DNA from: Xanthomonas sp. DAR 34887
Lineage (GTDB): Bacteria > Pseudomonadota > Gammaproteobacteria > Xanthomonadales > Xanthomonadaceae
Reading direction: 5' to 3'
DNA length: 64,000 bases
NCBI RefSeq assembly: GCF_041245805.1
Contig: NZ_CP162490.1
Location: 5,247,001 to 5,311,000, forward strand
Made by a program: the position numbers and the translations under genes. Positions 42,971 through 52,204 of this stretch are shown piece by piece. The notes under the pieces were generated by a model that was given only the letters and a program-made list of their open reading frames with translations, had not been told where the DNA came from and searched no databases. How positions within the stretch are numbered: the stretch's first letter is position 1; the number at the start of each line of letters is the position of its first letter.

Positions 42971-45652
42971 TCAGAGCAACGACAGCGAATGTGCCAGCGA
43001 CAGGCGCAGGTCGATGTCCAGCAGGCGGCCGTCGGCGGTGTGCAGCAGCAGATGGTCCGGCTGCTCGCGCGCATCCAGCACCACGTCCACCGGCGTCTCC
43101 AGCGTGGCGATGCACATGGCATTGGCGAAGCGGACCACGAAGTAGCGGCGGCGGTCGCTCAATTGCACACCGATCAGCATGCCCTGCGCGAGCGCGACGA
43201 AGTCTTGGCCCAGCAGTTGTTCCGCCTGCAGCTGCGGCAGCACGCAGGCACGCTGATCTGCGCCGTCGCGGTAGACGAACGCCACCGTGCCGTCCTCGCG
43301 CACGTCCAGCTGCGGCTGCTGGATCGCGCCGCAGCGATGCGGCATCGCCGGCAGGCCATCCAGCAGCGCGATGTCGTCGCGCCCGCGCAGGCGCCGCTGC
43401 GGCAACGCATAGCTCCAGTCCTGCAAGGTGCTGCCTGCGCGTACCAGGAACACCTCGCAGTCGGCGAAGAAGCCGGCGGCGGCGATCGGCCCGGGCAAGT
43501 CGCCGACATGCCACAGCACCTCGCCCAGGCCCTTGCCCACGTCGATCACCAGGATGCGGTCGTTCACCACCACGGTCCAACCGGTGCCATTGAGCGTGGG
43601 AGCGGCGAACTGCAAGGCCAGCGCACCGAGTTCGACGCTGCTGCGCGTGGCCAGATCCAGGCGCGCGATCCGCGCGACGTGCTCGCGCGGCGCCACCGCC
43701 AACGCCACCTGCCCGCTGGCCGCGAGCACCAAGCGGTAGGCCGGCACCGGGTAGCGCTGGACCACGCGGCCGCGTGCATCCAGCACGGCCGCGCCGGCCT
43801 CGCCGAGAGCGACCAGATAGTGCCGGTCGGGCAGGATCGCCGCGTCGTGGATCCGTTGCACGCCGGCGGCGGGCAGCGGCAGGTCCAGCGCCGTATCCCG
43901 CTGCCAGAACGGCGACGGCGTGCCGGCCTGCGCGACACGCCATGGCGGCATGTCGCTCTTCAGGCAGGCATCGCCGGCCAACTGCAGCAGCCCGTCCAGA
44001 TCGCTGCGCCCCAGGCCGTTGCGGCCGACGCTGCAATCGGCGGCGACGGCCGGCAGCACGCAGGCGGCCAGGCGGTGCAGCGCGGCGCTGTTGCCCTTGA
44101 TCGCCAGCAGGGCGTCGGCCAAGGCGGCCCGCGGGACCGGGTCGGTGCCCGGGTCGGCCAGCGTCTCTATCCTGTCCTCGTACTGCTGCAAGGTGTCCGG
44201 CAACAGGCTGGCGCGCTGCACCAGTGCGCGCGCCGACAGCGCGGCGCCCGCGTGCTCGGCCGCCAAGAGCCATTGCAACGCCTGCTCGCGCGCCTCGCGC
44301 AGCGGCCACACCACCTCGACCGCTTCCAGCCAGTGGCCGCCTTCGACCAGTGCCTGCCCCCATTCCAGCCGCAGCCGCGCCGCCAGCGCCGGATCGGCGT
44401 CCTGCAACTGCCGGACCGCGTCGGCGAAGGCGCCGTCGCGTCGCGCCACCTGGATCGCGCGGCGATGGTCGCCGGCCAACATCAGCAGGCGGATGATCAG
44501 TGCCGGCGGCATGTCCCAGCCCAGCGCCAGCTCGGCGGCCTGCGCATGGCGGCCGTGCCGGACCAGATAGTCCAGCGCCTCCTGCCGCGCATTGAGCAAT
44601 TCGGCCAGCACGAACACGGCCTCGTCGATCCGGCCCCTGCGATCCAGGGCGGCGAACGCGTCGCGGTACATGCGCCGCAGGTGCGCGGTCAGGCCTTCGT
44701 CCAGGCCGAGGTTGGCGCTGCGCCCGATGCGACCGGACAGCTGCAGGCTGTCGCGCCGGCCCGGGGAGCCGAACGCCTGGCCCAGAGATTGTCCGTCCCC
44801 GTCCAGCGGCAGGGCATTGCGCAGCGCCTCGTCCAGGTCACCGTGTTCGAACATGGCCATCATGCGGCGCAGATAGGCGCCGTGCCGATAGCCGATCAGC
44901 TTGCCGAGGCGGCTGATCGCAGCCAGCCGCGCCAGCGTGTCGCGCCAGGCGCTGGGCCGCCCGCTCGACTGGCGCGCGGGCACGCCACCGCGTGGCGTGG
45001 CCGCCGCCGATGGCCGTGGCAGCACGCGCGACAACAGCGCGAGGGCGGCGCCCAGTACACCCTCGCGCACCGCGGCCATGCCGCCGCGCAGCGCTCCCGC
45101 CGGACGTGCGCCGGCCATCGCCTGCAGGAACGCCTCGCTCTCCGCGCTGCGCGGCGGGATGGCCTGGCCGAGCGCGCCGCGCACGTCCTTGCCCTGCAGC
45201 TGCGCCACCTCCAGCGCCGGCGGTGGGACGCGGCAATCGTAGGTGTCGTGCAGCGGGTAGTCGTCCAGCGCGATCGCTTCGGACAGGTCCAGGCGCGTGC
45301 CCTGATCGAAACGCAGTCCCTGCACCGCGGCGCCGGCGATCAGGCCGATGTCGATGGCCGCACACCCGGCCAGTTCCGCCGCCGTCAGCGGCGCCGAACA
45401 CAGCACCCCCTGCAAGCGGCGCAGCGGCACCGCGTCCAGCGTTTCGCAGTACAGCGGCTGCGCGCGGGCGAAGCACAGCGCGTCGCCCTGCGCGAAGCGA
45501 TAGGCCCGGCAACCGGGATGCCAGGCGGCCAGCATGCGCGCCAGCCGCTGCGGCGCAGGCAGCACGCCGGCGGGCCACCACAGGCCATCGAGGTCCTGCA
45601 GGCCGCGCCACACCGGATCGCGTACGGCGCTGGCCGCAGTCGTCGCCTTCAT
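42971..45652 (-). CDS. bpX6-like protein with C-terminal beta-propeller (MoxR-vWA-bpX system)
   Basis: An 893-residue cytoplasmic protein, last gene of the MoxR cassette. The first 270 residues (DPVWRGLQDLDGLWWPAGVL, then AWHPGCRAYRFAQGDALCFA) look like the bpX6 domain of MoxR-vWA-beta-propeller ternary systems. A helical, TPR-like middle follows (HAQAAELALGWDMPPALIIR through EGGHWLEAVEVVW). The last 320 residues are repeated beta-strands typical of a propeller (LVALGEAGAAVLDARGRVVQ, ILVIDVGKGLGEVLW). The start at 45652 follows GGTGA by 8 bases, 4 bases past the upstream stop; ATG 45670 is an alternative. The domain name comes from recall of family descriptions, not a search. Confidence 0.72.
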   Translation of the reverse strand: MKATTAASAVRDPVWRGLQDLDGLWWPAGVLPAPQRLARMLAAWHPGCRAYRFAQGDALCFARAQPLYCETLDAVPLRRLQGVLCSAPLTAAELAGCAAIDIGLIAGAAVQGLRFDQGTRLDLSEAIALDDYPLHDTYDCRVPPPALEVAQLQGKDVRGALGQAIPPRSAESEAFLQAMAGARPAGALRGGMAAVREGVLGAALALLSRVLPRPSAAATPRGGVPARQSSGRPSAWRDTLARLAAISRLGKLIGYRHGAYLRRMMAMFEHGDLDEALRNALPLDGDGQSLGQAFGSPGRRDSLQLSGRIGRSANLGLDEGLTAHLRRMYRDAFAALDRRGRIDEAVFVLAELLNARQEALDYLVRHGRHAQAAELALGWDMPPALIIRLLMLAGDHRRAIQVARRDGAFADAVRQLQDADPALAARLRLEWGQALVEGGHWLEAVEVVWPLREAREQALQWLLAAEHAGAALSARALVQRASLLPDTLQQYEDRIETLADPGTDPVPRAALADALLAIKGNSAALHRLAACVLPAVAADCSVGRNGLGRSDLDGLLQLAGDACLKSDMPPWRVAQAGTPSPFWQRDTALDLPLPAAGVQRIHDAAILPDRHYLVALGEAGAAVLDARGRVVQRYPVPAYRLVLAASGQVALAVAPREHVARIARLDLATRSSVELGALALQFAAPTLNGTGWTVVVNDRILVIDVGKGLGEVLWHVGDLPGPIAAAGFFADCEVFLVRAGSTLQDWSYALPQRRLRGRDDIALLDGLPAMPHRCGAIQQPQLDVREDGTVAFVYRDGADQRACVLPQLQAEQLLGQDFVALAQGMLIGVQLSDRRRYFVVRFANAMCIATLETPVDVVLDAREQPDHLLLHTADGRLLDIDLRLSLAHSLSLL

Positions 45653-45656
45653 CACC

Positions 45657-47507
45657 TCATTCACCGGCATCGCCCCCGCGCTGCCCGCGCACGCGCAGCA
45701 GCACGCGACGGCCGCCGTCGCCCAGGACCAGCACCTGTCCTTCCAGGTCGACCAGGGCCACCGCGGCGCCATCGAAGGAGACCGACGCGGCGCTGATGGC
45801 GCTGGATGCCTGGAACACGACCTCCTGGTCCTGCGCGCCGAGGGCGACCAGGGCGCGGCGGTCCGGGCGCAGCATCAGCAGCCGGCTGCGCTCGCCATCC
45901 TGCGGATCCGGGACCAGGCCCAGCAGCTTCCAGTCCGGCGGCGGGCGCAGTTCGAATTCGGAATACCCCTGCTGCGGCCCGCCTTGGTACAGGCGGCACA
46001 CGCGCCCGCCTGCTTGCGCGCCGGCGCGGTACTCGATGCAGATCCCGCCCTGCCACTGGCCATCCTGCGTCAGCGCGCGGAACGCGAGCTGGGTCGGCCG
46101 CGATGGCGCGGTCAACTGGGTCAGCAGTTCGATGTTGCCCTCGCGGTGCATGCAGCTGATACGCAGGTGACCGGACGCGTAGCGCGCATACACCAGCCGC
46201 TGCGCGTCGATCTGCTGCATCGCCAGCACCTCGTCGTCCACCTGGGCGTGAGCGGGGCCATCGCGTCCAGGCCAAGTGCTGGCATTGGTCCACGACAGCA
46301 GGCGCCCGGCGCCATCCAGGATGACCACGCGCTGCGTGTGTGCCTTGTTCGCACCGCCCTTGAGCCAGGCGCAATGCAGCCAGCGCGCGGTGCCCGGCAC
46401 CACGGCGAAGGCATCGGCCGGCGGCCGCGCGACGACGCCGAAGCCCGGCATCTTCCAGAACTGCAGGCCGCTGTGGATCGCCACCACCCCGGCGAAATCC
46501 TTGTGCACGATGACGCCGCAGAGCAGTTCGGCGCCGGAGGTCCATGCGCTGTAGCGCGGCCCGGCCTTCTTGTGGCGGGCTTCGCGCGGCACCTGCAGCA
46601 TCACTGCCTGGTGCTCGCCCGCCAGCGGCAGCGCCACGTAGCGTCCATCGACACTGAACAGCGGCGGCTGCCGCAACGACACCCTGCCCTTCAGCGTATC
46701 GGTCGGCGCCGCCACCGGTTGCGGCAGCGGCGTGTCGAACTCTCCGCGCAGCAGGCGCGCGGCGCAGGCCGGGCGTGGCATGGCGAGCGCCAACGCGCGG
46801 CGCGCCTGCCCGGTCCGCACCGCCACGTGCAGCTGGCGATCGAAGCCCTGGCGTACCTTCACGCTGCGCTCGCCGCCGGCAACGACCTCCTCGTAGCCGG
46901 TGATCCACCAGCACTCGCTGGCGGCCTGGCCGCTCCCGGCGAGATGCGCGCGCCAGGCGCTGCGGTCGGCGTCTGTCGCCAATTGGTGCGTGCGGGCCCG
47001 CAGCAGCGCGCGCAACGCGTCCGCCGTGCCGGCGTCGTGCATCTCGCCCGGCCGCTGCAGCACGCCCCAGGCGAAACGCGCGCGGGCCGCTTGCGCGCGG
47101 CGCGCCAGCAGGATCCACATCGCCACATGCAGCAGGCGCGGCGCGCCGCGCTGTGCGGGGCCGGCGTCGAACAGCGCGACGACCAGCGCGTCGGTCTGGC
47201 ACTGGATCAGCTTCGGCGCCAGGAACAGGTGCTCGTGGTGCGCGGCGCGGCGCAGAAATTCGTCGGGCAGCAGGTCGGCCACCGCCCACTCGCTCAACAG
47301 CAGGCGTTCGTATGGTCCACGGCGACGCAGATCCTCGATGCCGTCCGGATCGGCGATGCCGTGCTGCACGTGCGCCGCACCGCGGCCGAGCAGCGGCTCC
47401 AGCCGCACCAGCCAGTCGCCGAGCAGCGCGGCGATGTCCGGCTCGAACCATGCCAGCCAGGCATGCCATGGCTGCAACGCCGGCGGCAGCGTCGGTGCCG
47501 CGGTCAT
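45657..47507 (-). CDS. vWA-like domain fused to beta-propeller (MoxR-vWA-bpX system)
   Basis: A 616-residue protein. Residues 1-170 resemble the vWA component of MoxR ternary systems: YERLLLSEWAVADLLPDEFL, HEHLFLAPKLIQ, and DALVVALFDAGPAQRGAPRL followed by AMWILLARRA. The metal-site motif DxSxS of ordinary vWA domains reads DAGPA here, so ion binding may be lost. From residue 250 on, strands repeat as in a propeller (RYVALPLAGEHQAVMLQVPR, VVAIHSGLQFWKMPG, VVILDGAGRLLSW, VALVDLEGQVLVLGDGG). The ATG overlaps the preceding stop (ATGA). The vWA call is by pattern and context. Confidence 0.72.
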   Translation of the reverse strand: MTAAPTLPPALQPWHAWLAWFEPDIAALLGDWLVRLEPLLGRGAAHVQHGIADPDGIEDLRRRGPYERLLLSEWAVADLLPDEFLRRAAHHEHLFLAPKLIQCQTDALVVALFDAGPAQRGAPRLLHVAMWILLARRAQAARARFAWGVLQRPGEMHDAGTADALRALLRARTHQLATDADRSAWRAHLAGSGQAASECWWITGYEEVVAGGERSVKVRQGFDRQLHVAVRTGQARRALALAMPRPACAARLLRGEFDTPLPQPVAAPTDTLKGRVSLRQPPLFSVDGRYVALPLAGEHQAVMLQVPREARHKKAGPRYSAWTSGAELLCGVIVHKDFAGVVAIHSGLQFWKMPGFGVVARPPADAFAVVPGTARWLHCAWLKGGANKAHTQRVVILDGAGRLLSWTNASTWPGRDGPAHAQVDDEVLAMQQIDAQRLVYARYASGHLRISCMHREGNIELLTQLTAPSRPTQLAFRALTQDGQWQGGICIEYRAGAQAGGRVCRLYQGGPQQGYSEFELRPPPDWKLLGLVPDPQDGERSRLLMLRPDRRALVALGAQDQEVVFQASSAISAASVSFDGAAVALVDLEGQVLVLGDGGRRVLLRVRGQRGGDAGE

Positions 47508-47914
47508 GCCGCCCAGCGCCCGCGGATCTGCTCCACCAGCGTGGCGCCGAACGGCAACAGCCGGCTCAGCGGCACCAGCGCCGCCGGCGCGGGCAGCAGC
47601 AGCCAGGGCGGTCCGGGATGGCGGCGCGCGACCGCCCGTTCCAGCAGATCCAGCGCGGCGTTTGGCCGCTGCGCGGTCGGCAGCCACAGCGCCGGCGCCT
47701 CCGGGCGCGGCGCGATGTACAGCACGCCGTCCAGCCACGGCAGCGCCGCCGCCGGTCCGGTCACGACCAACAGGGTGTCGCTGGCGGTCGCCATCAGCGC
47801 ATCCGGCGTCTGGCTGCGCGCGGCATTGTCCAGCAGGCGCCGCGCCAGCTCGCCCATGCCCACGACGCCCTGCGGCGGCGGCGGCGCAGGATCGTCGCGC
47901 CACGTCCAGGTCAT
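47504..47914 (-). CDS. bpX5-like adaptor protein (MoxR-vWA-bpX system)
   Basis: A 136-residue protein held between MoxR and the vWA protein by ATGA overlaps on both sides. Sequence signs: MTWTWRDDPAPPPPQGVVGM at the start, then DTLLVVTGPAAALPWLDGVL, PALWLPTAQRPNAALDLLER, and an aromatic/leucine end (LSRLLPFGATLVEQIRGRW). The length and the LPWLDG...LPT pattern fit the small bpX5 domain of this system, which is thought to be a structural or regulatory linker. It has no catalytic motifs. Confidence 0.65.
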   Translation of the reverse strand: MTWTWRDDPAPPPPQGVVGMGELARRLLDNAARSQTPDALMATASDTLLVVTGPAAALPWLDGVLYIAPRPEAPALWLPTAQRPNAALDLLERAVARRHPGPPWLLLPAPAALVPLSRLLPFGATLVEQIRGRWAA

Positions 47915-49038
47915 GCGGTGGCGCCGATCCGTTCGATCAGGCGCGTGCGTTCGGCCGCAAGCGCCGGCGGCATCGACGCCGCGGTGAAGTTGGCGTCGAT
48001 CTCGCGCAACACGTCGGCGGCGCTGCGTGCGGCGACGCCGTCGGCAGCGGCGGCAGCCAGGCAGCTCTGCGCGGCCTCCAGCAACCGCGCCACGCGCGAC
48101 ATCGGCTGCAGGGCCGCATGTTCCACCGCGGCGCGCAGGGTCGGATTGGTGGCCAGCGCCAGGGTGTCGCGCAGCGCGTCTTGCGCGGCGGCCTGCGCCT
48201 CGCGCGTGGGCATCACATAGAACAGCGGCCACAGGTCGGCTTCGGTGGCGACGCTGCGTCCGGCCAACACGGTGGCTGCGGCCACCAGGCGCTGGGTCTT
48301 GACGATGCGGCGGTCGGACAGCATCAGCCCGGCCTCGCGCAGTTTGCGGATTGCCCGCGCCAAGGCGCTGCGTGCGTCGTCCATCTGCACCTGCCGCACC
48401 TGGCCGGCGAGCATGTCCAGGTCGGCCAGGTCGGCCGCATGCACCACCTCGGCGCGCTCGGCCTGCCAGCCGCCGGCCAGCAGGGCTTCCAGCTGGTGGT
48501 CCGGCACCGCATCGACGAACAAGTGCAGCAGGAAGCGGTCGGCGAAGGCCGCCAGCGACTCGTCCTCGGGGAGCGCGTTGGCTGCGCCCACGCAGATGCG
48601 CAGCGGGCAGGCCACGTCGGTATGGCCACGCCGGAAACGGCGTTCGTTCAACACCCCGAGCAAGGTGTTGAGGATGGCGGTTGAGCCCAGGAAGACCTCG
48701 TCGAGGAAGGCGACGTCCGCCTCCGGCAGCATGCCGGCCACGTCGGTTTCGACCAGGCCTTCGCGCAGCTTGCGCAGGTCCACCGGACCGAACAGCTCGG
48801 ACGGCTCGGTGAAGCGGCCCAGCAGATACTCGAAATAGCGGCCGCCGAGGGCGGCGGCCACGCGCCTGACCACGGCGCTCTTGGCCGTGCCGGGCGGACC
48901 GACGATCAGCAGGTGTTCCTGGGCGATGGCGGCCAGCACCATCAGCTCGGCGAGCTGGTCGCGCTCGACCAGACCGACAGTGGCGGAATGGACGGCCGCG
49001 CGGACGCGCGCTGCGGCGGATTCGATGGAGACAGGCAT
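47911..49038 (-). CDS. MoxR-family AAA+ ATPase
   Basis: A 375-residue AAA+ ATPase of the MoxR group. Walker A GPPGTAKS is at residues 47-54 and Walker B VAFLDEVF near 109-116. Sensor 1 is in CVGAANALPEDESLAAFADRFLLH with the arginine finger region. The C-terminal helical lid follows (LSDRRIVKTQRLVAAATVLA). A further 100-residue extension (AALQPMSRVARLLEAAQSCL) is beyond the usual MoxR length. MoxR ATPases act with vWA proteins as remodelling chaperones. It is first in the four-gene cassette, and no promoter can be named. Confident as AAA+; partner assignments follow from the overlaps. Confidence 0.92.
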   Translation of the reverse strand: MPVSIESAAARVRAAVHSATVGLVERDQLAELMVLAAIAQEHLLIVGPPGTAKSAVVRRVAAALGGRYFEYLLGRFTEPSELFGPVDLRKLREGLVETDVAGMLPEADVAFLDEVFLGSTAILNTLLGVLNERRFRRGHTDVACPLRICVGAANALPEDESLAAFADRFLLHLFVDAVPDHQLEALLAGGWQAERAEVVHAADLADLDMLAGQVRQVQMDDARSALARAIRKLREAGLMLSDRRIVKTQRLVAAATVLAGRSVATEADLWPLFYVMPTREAQAAAQDALRDTLALATNPTLRAAVEHAALQPMSRVARLLEAAQSCLAAAAADGVAARSAADVLREIDANFTAASMPPALAAERTRLIERIGATA

Positions 49039-49240
49039 GCAGGCTATCGAAGATGCGCGGCGTGCGCGAAAGTCGCCACGGCGCGCGGAGCGGGAGGGTC
49101 CGCCGACTTTAGATCAATTTGAATGCAGCGCAAACCGCGCCACTCACGCCTCGCCAGTGGAACGCGCGCGCCCTCGCGCGAATCGATCGACGTCGTCCAT
49201 GCCAGCCTCTCGTCTGTGCGCCGCGACGCACACCACAGGC

Positions 49241-51061
49241 TCACTCGCGCGGCGGCAGTACCGATAGCACTTCCTCGATGGTGGTCAGGCCGGCGGCGAC
49301 TTTTTCCAGGCCGGCGCGGCGCAGGCTGCGCACGCCTTCGGCCTGCGCGGCGCGGCTGAAGCCGGCCAGGTCCATGTCGGCGCGGATCAGGCTGCGCAGG
49401 CGCGGCGTCACCGGCAGCAGTTCGTACAGGCCGACCCGCCCCAGGTAGCCGGTGCGGCGGCATTCCAGGCAGCCGACCGGGGCGTGCACCTGCAGGTCTT
49501 CGGGCAGCGCTTCGCCCGGCGCGCGCAGCGCATCCCATTCGCTCTCGCTGAGCGTGTGCGGGCGCTTGCAGTGGCCGCACAGGGTGCGCACCAGGCGCTG
49601 CGCCAGCACGCCGTTGAGGGTGGAGGCGACCAGGTAGTGCGGCACGCCCAGGTCGAGCAGGCGGGTCACCGCCGAGGGCGCATCGTTGGTGTGCAGGGTG
49701 GACAGCACCAGGTGCCCGGTCAGCGAGGCCTGCACCGCCATCTGCGCGGTTTCCAGGTCGCGGATTTCGCCGATCATGATGATGTCCGGGTCCTGCCGCA
49801 GCAGGGTGCGCACGCCGCTGGCGAAGTCCAGGTCGATGTTGGTCTGCACCTGCATCTGATTGAACTCCGGCGCGATCATCTCGATCGGGTCCTCGACGCT
49901 GCACACGTTCACGTCGGGGGTGGCCAGGCGTTTGAGCGTGGAATACAGCGTGGTGGTCTTGCCGGAGCCGGTCGGGCCGGTGACCAGCACGATGCCGTGC
50001 GGGCGCTCGACCAGCGCCGCCCACCCGGCCGCTTCCTGCGCGCTGAAGCCGAGCTGGTCTACGCTCTTGAACGCCGCGTCCGGGTCGAAGATGCGCATCA
50101 CGCACTTCTCGCCGAACGCGGTGGGCATGGTGGACAGGCGCATCTCGGTCTCGCGCCCGCCCGGCGAACGGGTCTTGATGCGCCCGTCCTGCGGCCGCCG
50201 CCGCTCGGCCAGGTCCATGCGCCCGAGCACCTTGATCCGGCTGACGATGGCGGTCATCACCGCCGGCGGCACTTCCAGCACCTTGTGCAGCACGCCGTCG
50301 ATGCGGAAGCGCATGCGCCCGGCCTCGCGCCGCGGTTCCAGGTGGATGTCGCTGGCGCGCTGCTCGAAGGCGTACTGCAGCAGCCAGTCGACGATGTGCA
50401 CGATGTGGTGGTCGTCGGCGTTGACGTCGCCGCCGCGGCCCAGTTCCACAAGCTGCTCGAAGCTGGGCAGGCCGCTGCTCTGCTCGGTGCGCCCGTCCTT
50501 GGCGCCGCGCACCGAGCGGGTCACGCCGAAGAACTCCATCGTGTAGCGGTGCAGGTCCAGCGGGTTGACCACCGCGATCTCGATCCGGCGCCGCGCCAGG
50601 TGCTGCACGTCGGCCAGCCAGTCCAGCGCCAGCGGCTCGCTGGTCGCCACCAGCAGGCGTTCGCCGTCCAGCGCCAGCGGCAGAATGCGGTGGCGGCGCG
50701 CGTAGGCGTGCGAGACCACGGCGGTAACCGCGGCCACGTCGACCCGGGTCGGATCGATGCGCAGGTAGCGCAGGCCGCAGCGCTGCGCCAGCCATTCGGT
50801 CAGCCGTTCCAGGCCCAGCTCGCTGCCGGGCGGACGGGTGGCGGCCAGTTTCAGGTTGGACAGCAGCACCAGCGGATGCACATCGCTGACGGTGCGCGTG
50901 GACTGCGCGGAGAACTGCACGCGGCCACGTTCGGCCGGCGCGACCAGGCCGTCGGCGAGCAGCGCGGCGGCCACGCGCTCGAAACTCAGGCGCCCGGGCG
51001 GCAGCGGCACGGTCACGGGGGCGGGCACGGCGGGCGGCTGCGCGGCAGGTCGCGAATCCAT
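49241..51061 (-). CDS. GspE/PilB-type secretion ATPase
   Basis: A 606-residue hexameric ATPase of the PilB/GspE family. The N-terminal MshEN-like domain (LTEWLAQRCGLRYLRIDPTR, LPLALDGERLLVATSEPL) precedes the catalytic core: HIVDWLLQYAFEQRASDIHL, Walker A GPTGSGKTTT near residue 361-370, Asp box SVEDPIEMIAPEFNQMQVQT, Walker B LLRQDPDIIMIGEIRDLETA, and His box LVLSTLHTNDAP. A zinc-finger with CGHC and CLEC follows. It powers pilus or type II secretion assembly, but no other subunit genes are near, so the machine it serves is not known from this window. It is divergent from glyQ. Confidence 0.92.
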   Translation of the reverse strand: MDSRPAAQPPAVPAPVTVPLPPGRLSFERVAAALLADGLVAPAERGRVQFSAQSTRTVSDVHPLVLLSNLKLAATRPPGSELGLERLTEWLAQRCGLRYLRIDPTRVDVAAVTAVVSHAYARRHRILPLALDGERLLVATSEPLALDWLADVQHLARRRIEIAVVNPLDLHRYTMEFFGVTRSVRGAKDGRTEQSSGLPSFEQLVELGRGGDVNADDHHIVHIVDWLLQYAFEQRASDIHLEPRREAGRMRFRIDGVLHKVLEVPPAVMTAIVSRIKVLGRMDLAERRRPQDGRIKTRSPGGRETEMRLSTMPTAFGEKCVMRIFDPDAAFKSVDQLGFSAQEAAGWAALVERPHGIVLVTGPTGSGKTTTLYSTLKRLATPDVNVCSVEDPIEMIAPEFNQMQVQTNIDLDFASGVRTLLRQDPDIIMIGEIRDLETAQMAVQASLTGHLVLSTLHTNDAPSAVTRLLDLGVPHYLVASTLNGVLAQRLVRTLCGHCKRPHTLSESEWDALRAPGEALPEDLQVHAPVGCLECRRTGYLGRVGLYELLPVTPRLRSLIRADMDLAGFSRAAQAEGVRSLRRAGLEKVAAGLTTIEEVLSVLPPRE

Positions 51062-51136
51062 GATCAGGTCCGGTGCGCGGAAGTCCCCGCAAGTCGGTCG
51101 CTATACTAGCGCACCCCTTTACCGGCCCCTTGCTAG

Positions 51137-52045
<909 letters not shown>

Positions 52046-52055
52046 GTCCATAAAG

Positions 52056-52182
52056 CCCCTTTCCCACCGGGAGAGGGGTTGGGGTGAGGGTCCGCGGCGA
52101 AGCCCTGCAGACCTGAACTTCCACAGGCTCCGCCGTACCCTCATCCGCCCCTTCGGGGCACCTTCTCCCGCAGGGAGAAGGG
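52056..52182. repeat. Dispersed paired-palindrome element between glyQ and glyS
   Basis: About 127 bases. Left end: CTTTCCCACCGGGAGAGGGG and TTGGGGTGAGGGTCCG. Right end: CGTACCCTCATCCGCCCCTT followed by CGGGGCACCTTCTCCCGCAG and GGAGAAGGG. The arms are inversely related and each arm also holds its own hairpin. The same element, with an insertion, occurs at 54591-54743, so the two copies bracket glyS. A half-copy lies at 9485. Confidence 0.75.
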
Positions 52183-52204
52183 AACCGCTAGCAAGGTCTG
52201 ACAC

